From Paenibacillus tarimensis (GTDB lineage Bacteria > Bacillota > Bacilli > Paenibacillales > Paenibacillaceae), in the NCBI RefSeq assembly GCF_021532315.1, contig NZ_JAKGAO010000004.1, positions 1-64,000 of the forward strand: DNA of 64,000 bases. Reading direction: 5' to 3'. Numbering within the stretch: the first letter of the stretch is position 1; each line of letters starts with the position of its first letter. Made by a program: the position numbers and the translations under genes. The notes beneath the pieces were generated by a model. That model was not told the DNA's origin. It did not search any database and saw only the letters and a program-made list of their open reading frames with translations. Below are positions 1 through 7,561 of the stretch, one piece after another.

Positions 1-521
1 CGGGCTCTCAGGGCTTCAACGAATGCCTTGCCGTAGGGTGGAAGATCAGGGGGTCTGCGAGCCGACACGATATTACCGTCTACAACTACAGCTTCATCGA
101 CCCATGTCGAGCCCGCATTCTCCATGTCATCCCGGATCCCCGGCGTGGAAGTTACGGTCCGTCCTTCCAGAATCCGGGCAGAGATCAGAACCCAGCCGGC
201 GTGGCAGATTTGGCCGATAGGTTTGTCCGCATCATTCATTTCACGAACAAGCTGGAGCACCTTCGGGTAGCGGCGAAGCTTGTCCGGTGCCCATCCGCCA
301 GGAACGAGAATGCCGTCAAAGTCGGCACTTTCCGCTTCGTCAAAGGAAATGTCGGCGACAGCCGGTACGCCATACTTGCCGATATGCTTCTTGCCTTTTT
401 CGGGACCGGCGAAGATGACCTCGGCTCCCTCCTCGCGGACCCGGTAAACCGGATACCAGAGCTCCAGATCCTCGAATTCGTCATCGAGCAGGCATAATAC
501 TTTCGTCTTGCTGAGTGTCAT
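1..521 (-). CDS. DJ-1/PfpI family (type 1 glutamine amidotransferase-like) protein, 3' end cut by window edge
   Basis: The reverse strand is open from an ATG at 521 down to base 1, so the N-terminal about 173 residues are present and the stop lies outside the window. The product begins MTLSKTKVLCLLDDEFEDLE, has the nucleophile-elbow motif QICHAGW with the family cysteine, and a downstream TSTPGIRDD stretch, all typical of the PfpI/YhbO branch of the DJ-1 superfamily. These are cytosolic stress proteins proposed to act as deglycases or proteases; the true substrate is debated. A strong ribosome binding site (GGAGGGGAT) lies just upstream of the ATG. It is divergent from the vanZ-like gene at 609. 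Family assignment is firm; function is only inferred. Confidence 0.88.
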   Translation of the reverse strand, partial: MTLSKTKVLCLLDDEFEDLELWYPVYRVREEGAEVIFAGPEKGKKHIGKYGVPAVADISFDEAESADFDGILVPGGWAPDKLRRYPKVLQLVREMNDADKPIGQICHAGWVLISARILEGRTVTSTPGIRDDMENAGSTWVDEAVVVDGNIVSARRPPDLPPYGKAFVEALRA

Positions 522-608
522 TTGGATTATCCCCTCCTGCGTAAGATTGGTAATAAGGTGGCCTGGTAATAAAAACATCTGCTTAATTATTTTATCGAAG
601 GAGCCTAT

Positions 609-1052
609 ATGAAGCAAACTTTAGCCCCCAATAAAACTAGCAGGCGGCAGCCTTACCGGCCGCTGCGCTGGCTGGCGCCTATACTTGTGATGGCCTGCAT
701 TTTCTATTTTTCGTCGCGAACCGGTGATGATCTTGGAGCCATGCTCCCCTGGTTTCAACGCTGGCTTCCCTTTATGACGGGCTTTGACTGGGGCCATCTG
801 GTCGCATACTTCCTGTTGGCCTTGTCCTTCGAGTATGCGTTTGGACAGCGATCTACCCGGCCAGCCGTTAAGCTTTTAATCATCGTGCTATGTGTGCTCT
901 ACGGTATTACGGATGAATACCATCAATCTTTTGTGGGCGGCCGGACACCGGATATTCATGATCTGGTCAACGATGCCATCGGGGCTGCTGCTGCGGTTGG
1001 ACTTACAGCACTGTCGCCAGTCCGCAGGCTATGGGCCGCCCTGCTGAAGTAG
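609..1052 (+). CDS. VanZ-like membrane protein
   Basis: A 147-residue integral membrane protein. After a short basic N-terminus a hydrophobic helix (APILVMACIFYFSSRTGDD) is followed by DWGHLVAYFLLALSFEYAF, a helix around residue 100 (LLIIVLCVLYGITDEYHQSF) and VNDAIGAAAAVGL. The patterns F-SS-tgdd, hf-aYfll, TDE.HQ and D...N..G are the VanZ family signature. VanZ itself confers low-level teicoplanin resistance by an unclear mechanism; chromosomal homologues are common in Bacillota and have no settled role. The start ATG follows GAAGGAG. It appears monocistronic. Confidence 0.85.
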   Translation: MKQTLAPNKTSRRQPYRPLRWLAPILVMACIFYFSSRTGDDLGAMLPWFQRWLPFMTGFDWGHLVAYFLLALSFEYAFGQRSTRPAVKLLIIVLCVLYGITDEYHQSFVGGRTPDIHDLVNDAIGAAAAVGLTALSPVRRLWAALLK

Positions 1053-1195
1053 CAAAAATTACATAGCTAAATTAGAAGGAGATTATCTCTGTTCGGTCGA
1101 ATACATTTAGCGTTGAAATACGGCTAACTAGCTTGCTAGATGAGCACCGGCGTCGCCGGAGCCGTGTTTTGTTGTTATATGAAGGAGTGACCGAC

Positions 1196-1609
1196 TTGCA
1201 GAAAATGTGTCCATGCGGAAATGACATGCAAATCAGGCTGCGGACCGTTATTTATTCGGGCAAAGTGGAGATCGACAATGTGCCGATCTACTCCTGTTCG
1301 GCTTGCAGCAGAAACGAAGTGTTCCCGGAAGTGAAACCGGATTTGACAGGACTTATAGGACAATTAGGCGCTAAGCCTGCCAAGCAAACCTTCTTGTTTA
1401 ATGAATGGAACGAGTGGGCTGATGTGTTGATGGAGGCGTGCGCGGTAACCAAACAACCGGCTCCTGCAGAGGTCAGCCGTCTCCTTATGGAGAGGGTTGA
1501 TGCGCTACTGGATATGTATTTGCTGGCTCAAACACTGAAGGACGAGGCCTGGAAGGAAGAGATTCGCAGAAGGCTGTCCCAAATCAGTGTTAAAATGCCC
1601 ATTACATAG
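1196..1609 (+). CDS. Zinc-ribbon (YgiT-like) hypothetical protein
   Basis: I place the start at the TTG at 1196, because GAAGGAG ends about 8 nt upstream; an upstream extension to 1133 would lack a ribosome binding site and contains an arginine-rich run unlike the rest. The 137-residue product has CPCG near residues 5-8 and CSAC near 34-37, a four-cysteine zinc ribbon resembling the YgiT/MqsA-type N-terminal finger (the VPIYSCSAC context is typical). The remainder is an acidic, probably helical region (MERVDALLDMYLLAQ). No DNA-binding helix-turn-helix like that of MqsA is seen, so an antitoxin role is not supported. I do not recognise the full-length protein; function unknown. Confidence 0.7.
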   Translation: MQKMCPCGNDMQIRLRTVIYSGKVEIDNVPIYSCSACSRNEVFPEVKPDLTGLIGQLGAKPAKQTFLFNEWNEWADVLMEACAVTKQPAPAEVSRLLMERVDALLDMYLLAQTLKDEAWKEEIRRRLSQISVKMPIT

Positions 1610-1637
1610 TCATCTGTTCCTCCGCCAGCCCGGTGCA

Positions 1638-1666
1638 TTGCGAAAAGTAAAAAATTGTCGTATGAT
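1638..1666 (+). promoter_or_regulatory. Probable sigma-A promoter of ccpA
   Basis: TTGCGA (1638-1643) and TATGAT (1661-1666) are separated by 17 bp, giving a leader of about 60 nt before the ccpA start. The match is by eye only. Confidence 0.5.
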
Positions 1667-1735
1667 TAACGGTAATGATTTATTTTCATATATGACCGGC
1701 CCGAAACAAAATATGAATTAATGGAGAGAAGGAAC

Positions 1736-2743
1736 GTGACGGTAACCATTTATGATGTGGCAAGAGAAGCAGGAGTTTCCATGGCAACGGTATCCCGTGT
1801 TGTCAACAACAACCCTAACGTAAAACCGCAAACCCGCAAGAAGGTATATGAGGCAATCGAACGGCTGGGCTACCGGCCGAACGCGGTAGCCCGCGGTTTG
1901 GCGAGCAAGAAGACGACGACGGTAGGTGTCGTTATACCAGATATATCGAATGCGATCTTCGCGGAAGTAGCCCGCGGAATTGAAGATATCGCAAACATGT
2001 ACCATTACAATATTATTCTTTGTAACGCCGACAAGCGCAAGGAGAAGGAAATCCGGGTCGTTAACACATTGCTGGAGAAGCAGGTCGACGGTCTGCTCTT
2101 CATGGGCGGTACCGTTACGGACGAGCATCTACAGGCATTCAAGACAGCCAATGTGCCGATTGTACTCTGTGCAACGACTGATGAGCACGGCGTTATGCCT
2201 TCCGTTGACATCGATCATGAGGCGGCTGCTTATGACGCAGTCAGCGCCCTGATTGCTCAGGGCCATCGAACGATCGGCATGATCAGCGGTACGCTGCAGG
2301 ACCCGGCTAACGGCTATGCCCGGTTCCAGGGCTATAAGCGCGCGCTGGAAGCAGCGGGCATCGCCTATGACGAGTCGCTTGTGCGCGTAGGCAATTACCG
2401 TTACGAATCCGGTGTGGAGGCCATGAAGTTCTTCCTTGAGAGGGACAAGCATCCGACCGCTGTATTCTCGGCTACGGATGAGATGGGGATTGGCGCTGTA
2501 CACTGCATTCAGGACTTTGGTTTAAAGGTTCCTGATGATATTTCCGTGATCAGCGTTGACAACACACGCATGGCATCGATGGTTCGGCCGCAGCTGTCCT
2601 CTGTAGCTCAGCCTATGTACGATATTGGAGCCGTGTCCATGCGTTTGCTCACGAAGCTGATGAAGAAAGAGCATGTGGAGCATGCACGTGTAACGCTGCC
2701 GCATGAGCTTATAACGCGGCAATCCGTTGCTTCGCTGACTTAG
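1736..2743 (+). CDS. ccpA: Catabolite control protein A (LacI family regulator)
   Basis: A 335-residue LacI/GalR regulator. Residues 1-60 carry the DNA-binding helix-turn-helix and hinge helix ([20 protein letters not shown], then [14 protein letters not shown]); the rest is a periplasmic-binding-protein-like core. The hinge, the IPDISNAIF segment and [12 protein letters not shown] closely follow Bacillus CcpA, which with HPr-Ser-P or Crh-Ser-P binds cre sites to repress or activate carbon metabolism genes. I chose GTG 1736 because the GAGAAGGA ribosome binding site sits just upstream and the protein then starts like known CcpA; an ATG at 1721 would place that site inside the gene. A cre-like site occurs 3.9 kb away before acsA, a known CcpA target in B. 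subtilis. Confidence 0.95.
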   Translation: MTVTIYDVAREAGVSMATVSRVVNNNPNVKPQTRKKVYEAIERLGYRPNAVARGLASKKTTTVGVVIPDISNAIFAEVARGIEDIANMYHYNIILCNADKRKEKEIRVVNTLLEKQVDGLLFMGGTVTDEHLQAFKTANVPIVLCATTDEHGVMPSVDIDHEAAAYDAVSALIAQGHRTIGMISGTLQDPANGYARFQGYKRALEAAGIAYDESLVRVGNYRYESGVEAMKFFLERDKHPTAVFSATDEMGIGAVHCIQDFGLKVPDDISVISVDNTRMASMVRPQLSSVAQPMYDIGAVSMRLLTKLMKKEHVEHARVTLPHELITRQSVASLT

Positions 2744-2782
2744 AGTTGTCAGTGAACCAATAGGCGGCTATATGAATAGAGG

Positions 2783-2810
2783 GAAGCTCCTGGCTGCAGG
2801 AGCTTCTTTC
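2783..2810 (+). terminator. Rho-independent terminator after ccpA
   Basis: A perfect 8-bp stem (GAAGCTCC / GGAGCTTC) with an 8-nt loop, followed by a short T-rich stretch. Confidence 0.75.
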
Positions 2811-2869
2811 AACTGTTAGCAGCAAATGGCTTGGTTGAGTAGAATAAGACAAGAAGAGGAGCGATACAT

Positions 2870-3571
2870 ATGGCGTACCAGAAGATTGGTATCATCGGAG
2901 CAATGGTTGAGGAGATTGAGCTTTTGCACAAGCATGTGGAAGTTTCCGGTGTTATCACGAAAGCAGGCATTACATTTACCGAAGGAACACTGCATGGCAA
3001 GCATGTGATTTTCTGCAAGTCGGGTGTCGGTAAAGTGAATGCCGCAGTATGCACGCAGGGACTGATAGACCAGGGCGTGGACTGTGTGCTGTTTACAGGA
3101 GTGGCAGGTGCGCTTGATCCTGAGCTTGAGGTGGGAGACATTGTCGTATCCACAAGCTCGGTCCAGCATGACATGGATGTGCGGCCGCTCGGTTTTCCGC
3201 TGGGTGTAATTCCGTTTCAAGAGATATCGGAGTTCCCTGCTGACCCTCTGCTGGTTGATGCAGCCGTACAAGCCGCTGAGGCTCATTTTGCGGGGCGCTA
3301 CCGTAAAGGTAAGATCCTTTCAGGAGATCAGTTCATTGCGAGCCGTGAGGCGGTTCTTACGCTTCGAGAGGAGCTGGGGGGAACCTGCGCTGAGATGGAG
3401 GGTGCGGCTTTGGCACAGGTATGCTTCATGAATGATATTCCTTACGTTGTAATCCGTTCCATGTCAGATAAGGCTGACGGCGGAGCGCCTGAAAGCTTCG
3501 AAACCTTCACCGTTCAGGCGGCGAACAACTCCTATTTGATTATCGAAACGATGTTAAAAAATCTGGCTTAA
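2870..3571 (+). CDS. mtnN: 5'-methylthioadenosine/S-adenosylhomocysteine nucleosidase
   Basis: A 233-residue cytosolic nucleosidase that cleaves the glycosidic bond of methylthioadenosine and S-adenosylhomocysteine, feeding methionine salvage and relieving inhibition of SAM-dependent methyltransferases. Visible signatures are IGIIGAMVEEIE at the N-terminus, SGVGKVNAA, FTGVAGAL, the substrate-binding EMEGAALAQV and RSMSDKADG carrying the catalytic aspartate. The length fits the Pfs family. The start ATG is preceded by AAGAGGAG. It lies between ccpA and the convergent acuC gene and has its own terminator, so it is probably monocistronic. Confidence 0.95.
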   Translation: MAYQKIGIIGAMVEEIELLHKHVEVSGVITKAGITFTEGTLHGKHVIFCKSGVGKVNAAVCTQGLIDQGVDCVLFTGVAGALDPELEVGDIVVSTSSVQHDMDVRPLGFPLGVIPFQEISEFPADPLLVDAAVQAAEAHFAGRYRKGKILSGDQFIASREAVLTLREELGGTCAEMEGAALAQVCFMNDIPYVVIRSMSDKADGGAPESFETFTVQAANNSYLIIETMLKNLA

Positions 3572-3585
3572 TTAATACCAGACAA

Positions 3586-3625
3586 AGGCTGCCTTGCGGG
3601 ATTTCCCGGGGCAGCCTCTTTTCGT
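3586..3625 (+). terminator. Bidirectional terminator between mtnN and acuC
   Basis: An 8-bp stem AGGCTGCC / GGCAGCCT with inner pairing, followed by a T-rich run on the plus strand and by TTTG on the minus strand, so it can serve both mtnN and the convergent acuC. Confidence 0.75.
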
Positions 3626-3643
3626 TTCATAAGCCCTCAATGG

Positions 3644-4825
3644 CTAGAAGTCCTGCACCGCGAGCTGCATGGTCGCCCGGTTCCGCTCCGTGATTTCTGC
3701 ACGGCGGGGCATCGGCTGCCAATTGTCTTTGGAATCCAGCCATGTCGCCGGCAGCGGTCTTTCACCTTGGGCCGTCCACTTGTCAATCCAGGACGAGGGC
3801 AGCCTGGCTTCACGGTCTCCTGCCCGCAGCTGGGCGGCCAGAGGATGGCCGCACATCTCCAGCCAGACGAGGGCCCAAGCCCTTGGAACGACCCGGCGAA
3901 CGTCATAGCCTCCCCCGCCCATGGCGACCCATCTGCCTTGTGCGTAACGGTGTGCCAATTCATGGATAACAGCAGGCATCTCGGCGTAGATTTGCATGCT
4001 GCATTGTGTATGGGAGAGCGGATCGAAAGCATGGGCATCGCAGCCATGCTGGCTGACAATGACATCCGGCTTGAAGGCAGCGGCAGCTTTTTCTACAGTG
4101 TACCGAAAGCATTCCAGCCAGGAATCGTCTTCCGTATAAGGCTCTACCGGCACATTGCAGCAGGCGCCGAAGCCGTCTGCAGAGCCGCGTTCATGAACGA
4201 AGCCGCTGCCCGGGAACAGGAATTTGCCGGTCTCATGTATGGAATAAGTCAGCACATCCCGTTCTGCATAGAATACCCATTGAACCCCGTCGCCGTGATG
4301 GACATCCGTATCAATATACATTACCCTGGCGCCATAGCGGCGCCGGATATGAGCGATAGCAACGGCTGCATCGTTATATACACAGAAGCCGGCTCCTTTG
4401 TCAGGGAAGGCGTGGTGAAGTCCGCCAGCTAGATGATAGGCATGTTTGCAGCGGCCCGACATGACCAATTCTGCCGCTTGGACCGTACCGCCGACAATGA
4501 GGGAAGCGGCATGGTGCATGCCGGGAAAATAGGGAGTATCCTCCGTACGGAGTCCGTACTTGTCTGCTTCCTCAATCAGCTCCCGGTCGGGTCCTGCCAG
4601 GCTTAAGCTGCTAACCAGACGGATATAGTCAGGCCGGTGTACTAGCGAGAGCAGTTCCTCGCCGGCTGCTTGCTGCGGGAGGATATCGTTCTGCCGCAAT
4701 GCTCCGCATTGTTCCAGCAGATCAATGGTTAGTGTCAGTCGATGAGGGTGGAAGGGATGATCATCACTAAACTTATAGAGAGCCGTATCAGGGTGATGGA
4801 TGAATAAGGCTTCGGCCGCTGCCAT
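3644..4825 (-). CDS. acuC: Acetoin utilization protein AcuC, class I histone deacetylase-like
   Basis: A 393-residue zinc-dependent deacetylase of the HDAC/AcuC/AphA superfamily. Signatures in order: the N-terminal HPFHPHRL, the catalytic histidine pair region LHHAFPDKGAGFC, zinc-ligand motif DTDVHHGDGVQ, and SQHGCDAH with a second aspartate ligand. In Bacillus AcuC removes the acetyl group that AcuA places on acetyl-CoA synthetase, reactivating it. I start at ATG 4825; a TTG two codons upstream sits too close to the GAAAGGACG ribosome binding site. It follows acuA with a 27-nt gap, consistent with an acuA-acuC operon divergent from acsA. Unlike B. subtilis there is no acuB between them. Confidence 0.93.
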   Translation of the reverse strand: MAAAEALFIHHPDTALYKFSDDHPFHPHRLTLTIDLLEQCGALRQNDILPQQAAGEELLSLVHRPDYIRLVSSLSLAGPDRELIEEADKYGLRTEDTPYFPGMHHAASLIVGGTVQAAELVMSGRCKHAYHLAGGLHHAFPDKGAGFCVYNDAAVAIAHIRRRYGARVMYIDTDVHHGDGVQWVFYAERDVLTYSIHETGKFLFPGSGFVHERGSADGFGACCNVPVEPYTEDDSWLECFRYTVEKAAAAFKPDVIVSQHGCDAHAFDPLSHTQCSMQIYAEMPAVIHELAHRYAQGRWVAMGGGGYDVRRVVPRAWALVWLEMCGHPLAAQLRAGDREARLPSSWIDKWTAQGERPLPATWLDSKDNWQPMPRRAEITERNRATMQLAVQDF

Positions 4826-4852
4826 AGTCAACGTCCTTTCAAGTGGGATAGC

Positions 4853-5485
4853 TTAATACATAAACCTTTGACGAAAGCGGATCCGGTCAAATTGTTCGAT
4901 CGACTCCATGGGGACCTCGCGACCGATTCTTACCATAAGGCAATTGGCTGGGTGTGAACAGATTTCCGGATCGTCTGTGGCATACCAGACCATGTCAACC
5001 GTCTTCATCAGCCTCTCCATCATTGATCTGTATTCCCATACATTGAGCCCGCTCTGCTCCAGATCCCAGTGCCAATAATATTCGGTCGTGTAGACAATGG
5101 CGTTCTCGAGCTGATCACCGGCAAAGGCACAGCGTATCATACGTTTGCCAAGCCCCAATGAACGATATTCATTCGCGACTTCAACAGCACCCAGCTCGAT
5201 CAGATCATCCATGCCGGCCTCAGACCATCTTTCCATCTCATCAGGATAATGGAAGGTGACGTAACCGACAATCAATTCATCCAGCCGGGCGACCACGATG
5301 CGTCCTTCCGGCAGACCGGCTATTTCCACAAGTGCTTCATGCTGCTCGGCAGGCCTCCTGAAGGCATCCAGATCCTCATGCATACGGTACCCGGCCAGCC
5401 GTTCAGGCGGGACGGGACCTTCAATGATCACCTCACCGAACGAGGAGGAGAGTCGTTCCATATGGTGGTGCTTGCGGTGGTCCAC
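4853..5485 (-). CDS. acuA: AcuA, GNAT protein lysine acetyltransferase acting on AcsA
   Basis: A 210-residue GNAT-fold acetyltransferase. The core is seen in IVVARLDELIVGYVTFHYP, ELGAVEVANEYRSLGLGKRMI (the R-G-G-like acetyl-CoA loop appears as RSLGLGKRM) and a long AcuA-specific C-terminal half with TTEYYWHWDLEQSGL and a terminal RFRQRFMY. In B. subtilis AcuA acetylates and inactivates acetyl-CoA synthetase. The start is GTG 5485, nine bases after GGAG. The gene is head-to-head with acsA, the same divergent arrangement as in B. subtilis, which strongly supports the assignment. Confidence 0.93.
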   Translation of the reverse strand: MDHRKHHHMERLSSSFGEVIIEGPVPPERLAGYRMHEDLDAFRRPAEQHEALVEIAGLPEGRIVVARLDELIVGYVTFHYPDEMERWSEAGMDDLIELGAVEVANEYRSLGLGKRMIRCAFAGDQLENAIVYTTEYYWHWDLEQSGLNVWEYRSMMERLMKTVDMVWYATDDPEICSHPANCLMVRIGREVPMESIEQFDRIRFRQRFMY

Positions 5486-5539
5486 TGCAGTCGACTCCTT
5501 TATATAGTCTTATCCCCTTGCAGCCGGGTTGGAAAAGAC

Positions 5540-5570
5540 TGTGACGCAAGGAAAGGGATTGTGCTATAAT
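5540..5570 (+). promoter_or_regulatory. Probable acsA promoter with extended -10
   Basis: TGcTATAAT (5562-5570) is a perfect extended -10; a weak -35 such as TGTGAC lies at 5540-5545. It would give an untranslated acsA leader of about 185 nt containing the cre-like site. The remainder of the 275-bp acuA-acsA gap shows no other clear element. Confidence 0.55.
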
Positions 5571-5637
5571 AATGGCGATATTGTGAACAGCAGGTACGGT
5601 TGTGCCCGCTGAATAGATTTACTCTGTACAGGTTAAT

Positions 5638-5651
5638 TGTAAGCGTATTCT
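5638..5651 (+). promoter_or_regulatory. Candidate CcpA operator (cre) in the acsA leader
   Basis: TGTAAGCGTATTCT matches the cre consensus TGWAARCGYTWNCW at 13 of 14 positions. It lies about 60 bp downstream of the predicted start of transcription, a position used by CcpA for roadblock repression in Bacillus. acsA is a known CcpA target in B. subtilis and ccpA itself is in this window. Confidence 0.6.
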
Positions 5652-5760
5652 TCGGCGTTTGTAAAGGCGATGGCAGGTAACCCCCTGCTGGAAAAGGCGA
5701 TGCATCCCAGAATGGAGCTCAGATGACGAACGAATTCCGATGTACAGGAGGTCGAGAGTA

Positions 5761-7485
5761 ATGAGTGTACAGCATCAAGAGTGGCTCCCGGTGGAAGGCG
5801 GCAATCCGAATATGAAGGATTATGAGGAAGCCTGCCGGGCATTCCGGCTGGAAGAGGTTGAGCAAGCTTTTTCCTGGCATGAGACAGGAAAGGTAAACAT
5901 GGCTTACGAGGCGGTGGACCGTCACGTACATAGCGGCAAAGGCGGGCGGATCGCCTTGTATTACAGTGACAGCAGCAGGGAGGAGAGCTATACCTTTGAG
6001 CAGCTCAGCCGTGAGTCCGCGCGGGCAGCTAATATGCTCCGCAAGCTGGGTCTTGGCAAAGGTGACCGTGTATTTATATTTATGCCGCGAACGCCTGAGC
6101 TGTATTTCTGTCTGCTGGGTGTTCTCAAAATCGGTGCCATCGTGGGTCCCTTGTTTGAAGCGTTCATGGAGACGGCAGTTAGGGACCGTCTAAGAGATTC
6201 GGGCGCGGCCGCCATCATTACCACACCGGCCCTGTTGTCTCGTATACCGAAGGAAGATTTGCCGGACTTGAAGCACATAATTGTTATCGGTGACGATGTT
6301 CCGGCCGGGGAAGGCCTCGTAGATGGTACAGCAGAGCTGGCTGCCGCGTCGGAGGAAGCGGATATTGAGTGGCTTACGCGTGAAGATGGTCTTATCATTC
6401 ACTACACATCCGGCTCCACGGGAAAGCCAAAAGGTGTGTATCATGTGCAGAATGCGATGCTTCAGCATTATTATACCGGCAAGGTCGTGCTTGATCTTAA
6501 GGAAGACGATGTCTACTGGTGTACAGCAGACCCTGGCTGGGTTACCGGTACTTCATACGGCATTTTTGCCCCATGGCTGAACGGTGTGGCCAATGTTGTT
6601 AGAGGCGGCCGCTTCAGTCCGCAGGATTGGTACCGGACCATCGAAAAGTACAAGGTGACCGTGTGGTATAGTGCTCCGACCGCATTTCGCATGTTGATGG
6701 GCGCAGGCGATGAGGCTGCGGCCTGCTGTGATCTGTCGAGCTTGCGTCATGTACTGAGTGTCGGTGAGCCGCTGAACCCGGAGGTTGTACGCTGGGGCAA
6801 GAAGGTCTACGGACAGCGTATCCATGATACCTGGTGGATGACGGAGACAGGCGGCCAGCTGATCTGCAATTACCCGGCGATGCCTATCAAGCCCGGTTCC
6901 ATGGGCCGGCCGGTCCCAGGCATAGAAGCCGCTATAATTGATGATACAGGTCAGGAGCTGCCGCCTTACCGTATGGGTAACTTAGCCATTCGTACCCCTT
7001 GGCCATCGATGATGCGAAAAATATGGAATAATCCGGCAAAATATGAGGAATATTTCCGGATCCCGGGATGGTATATTTCGGGTGATTCGGCCTACCGTGA
7101 TGAAGACGGCTACTTCTGGTTCCAGGGACGGATTGATGACGTCATCAATACATCTGGCGAGCGTGTGGGTCCATTTGAAGTCGAGAGCAAGCTTGTGGAG
7201 CATCCGGCAGTCGCAGAGGCGGGAGTGATCGGCAAGCCGGACCCGATGCGCGGCGAAATTATTAAAGCATTCATCTCACTGCGGGAAGGCTATGAGCCGT
7301 CTGATGAGCTGAAAGAAGACATAGCCCGCCATGTAAAGATCGGTTTATCAGCCCATGCTGCGCCAAGAGAGATTGAATTTAAGGATAAGCTGCCGAAGAC
7401 GCGAAGCGGTAAAATTATGCGCAGGGTGCTCAAAGCCTGGGAGCTGAATCTGCCGACAGGTGATCTGTCTACGATAGAAGATTAA
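5761..7485 (+). CDS. acsA: Acetyl-CoA synthetase (AMP-forming)
   Basis: A 574-residue adenylate-forming enzyme making acetyl-CoA from acetate, ATP and CoA. The P-loop-like motif YTSGSTGKPKG, the WWMTETGG motif, SGDSAYRDEDGYFWFQGRIDD region and the C-terminal PKTRSGKIMRR are all present; the lysine of SGKIM is the residue acetylated by AcuA in the B. subtilis system. Length matches B. subtilis AcsA. I choose ATG 5761, nine bases after a perfect AGGAGG; an in-frame ATG at 5740 would place that site inside the gene. It is divergent from acuA-acuC, so synthesis and post-translational control are encoded side by side. Likely regulated by CcpA through the cre-like site in its leader. Confidence 0.96.
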   Translation: MSVQHQEWLPVEGGNPNMKDYEEACRAFRLEEVEQAFSWHETGKVNMAYEAVDRHVHSGKGGRIALYYSDSSREESYTFEQLSRESARAANMLRKLGLGKGDRVFIFMPRTPELYFCLLGVLKIGAIVGPLFEAFMETAVRDRLRDSGAAAIITTPALLSRIPKEDLPDLKHIIVIGDDVPAGEGLVDGTAELAAASEEADIEWLTREDGLIIHYTSGSTGKPKGVYHVQNAMLQHYYTGKVVLDLKEDDVYWCTADPGWVTGTSYGIFAPWLNGVANVVRGGRFSPQDWYRTIEKYKVTVWYSAPTAFRMLMGAGDEAAACCDLSSLRHVLSVGEPLNPEVVRWGKKVYGQRIHDTWWMTETGGQLICNYPAMPIKPGSMGRPVPGIEAAIIDDTGQELPPYRMGNLAIRTPWPSMMRKIWNNPAKYEEYFRIPGWYISGDSAYRDEDGYFWFQGRIDDVINTSGERVGPFEVESKLVEHPAVAEAGVIGKPDPMRGEIIKAFISLREGYEPSDELKEDIARHVKIGLSAHAAPREIEFKDKLPKTRSGKIMRRVLKAWELNLPTGDLSTIED

Positions 7486-7495
7486 CCGGACTAAT

Positions 7496-7545
7496 AGAAA
7501 AACAGACAGCTGACACATAAGGTGTGCAGCTGTCTGTTTTGTTGT
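7496..7545 (+). terminator. Bidirectional terminator between acsA and the PBP gene
   Basis: A 12-bp perfect inverted repeat, AACAGACAGCTG / CAGCTGTCTGTT, with a 14-nt loop. It is followed by TTTTGTTG on plus and by TTTTTC on minus, so it can end both convergent transcripts. Confidence 0.85.
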
Positions 7546-7561
7546 GTCTGAAATCCTTTGT

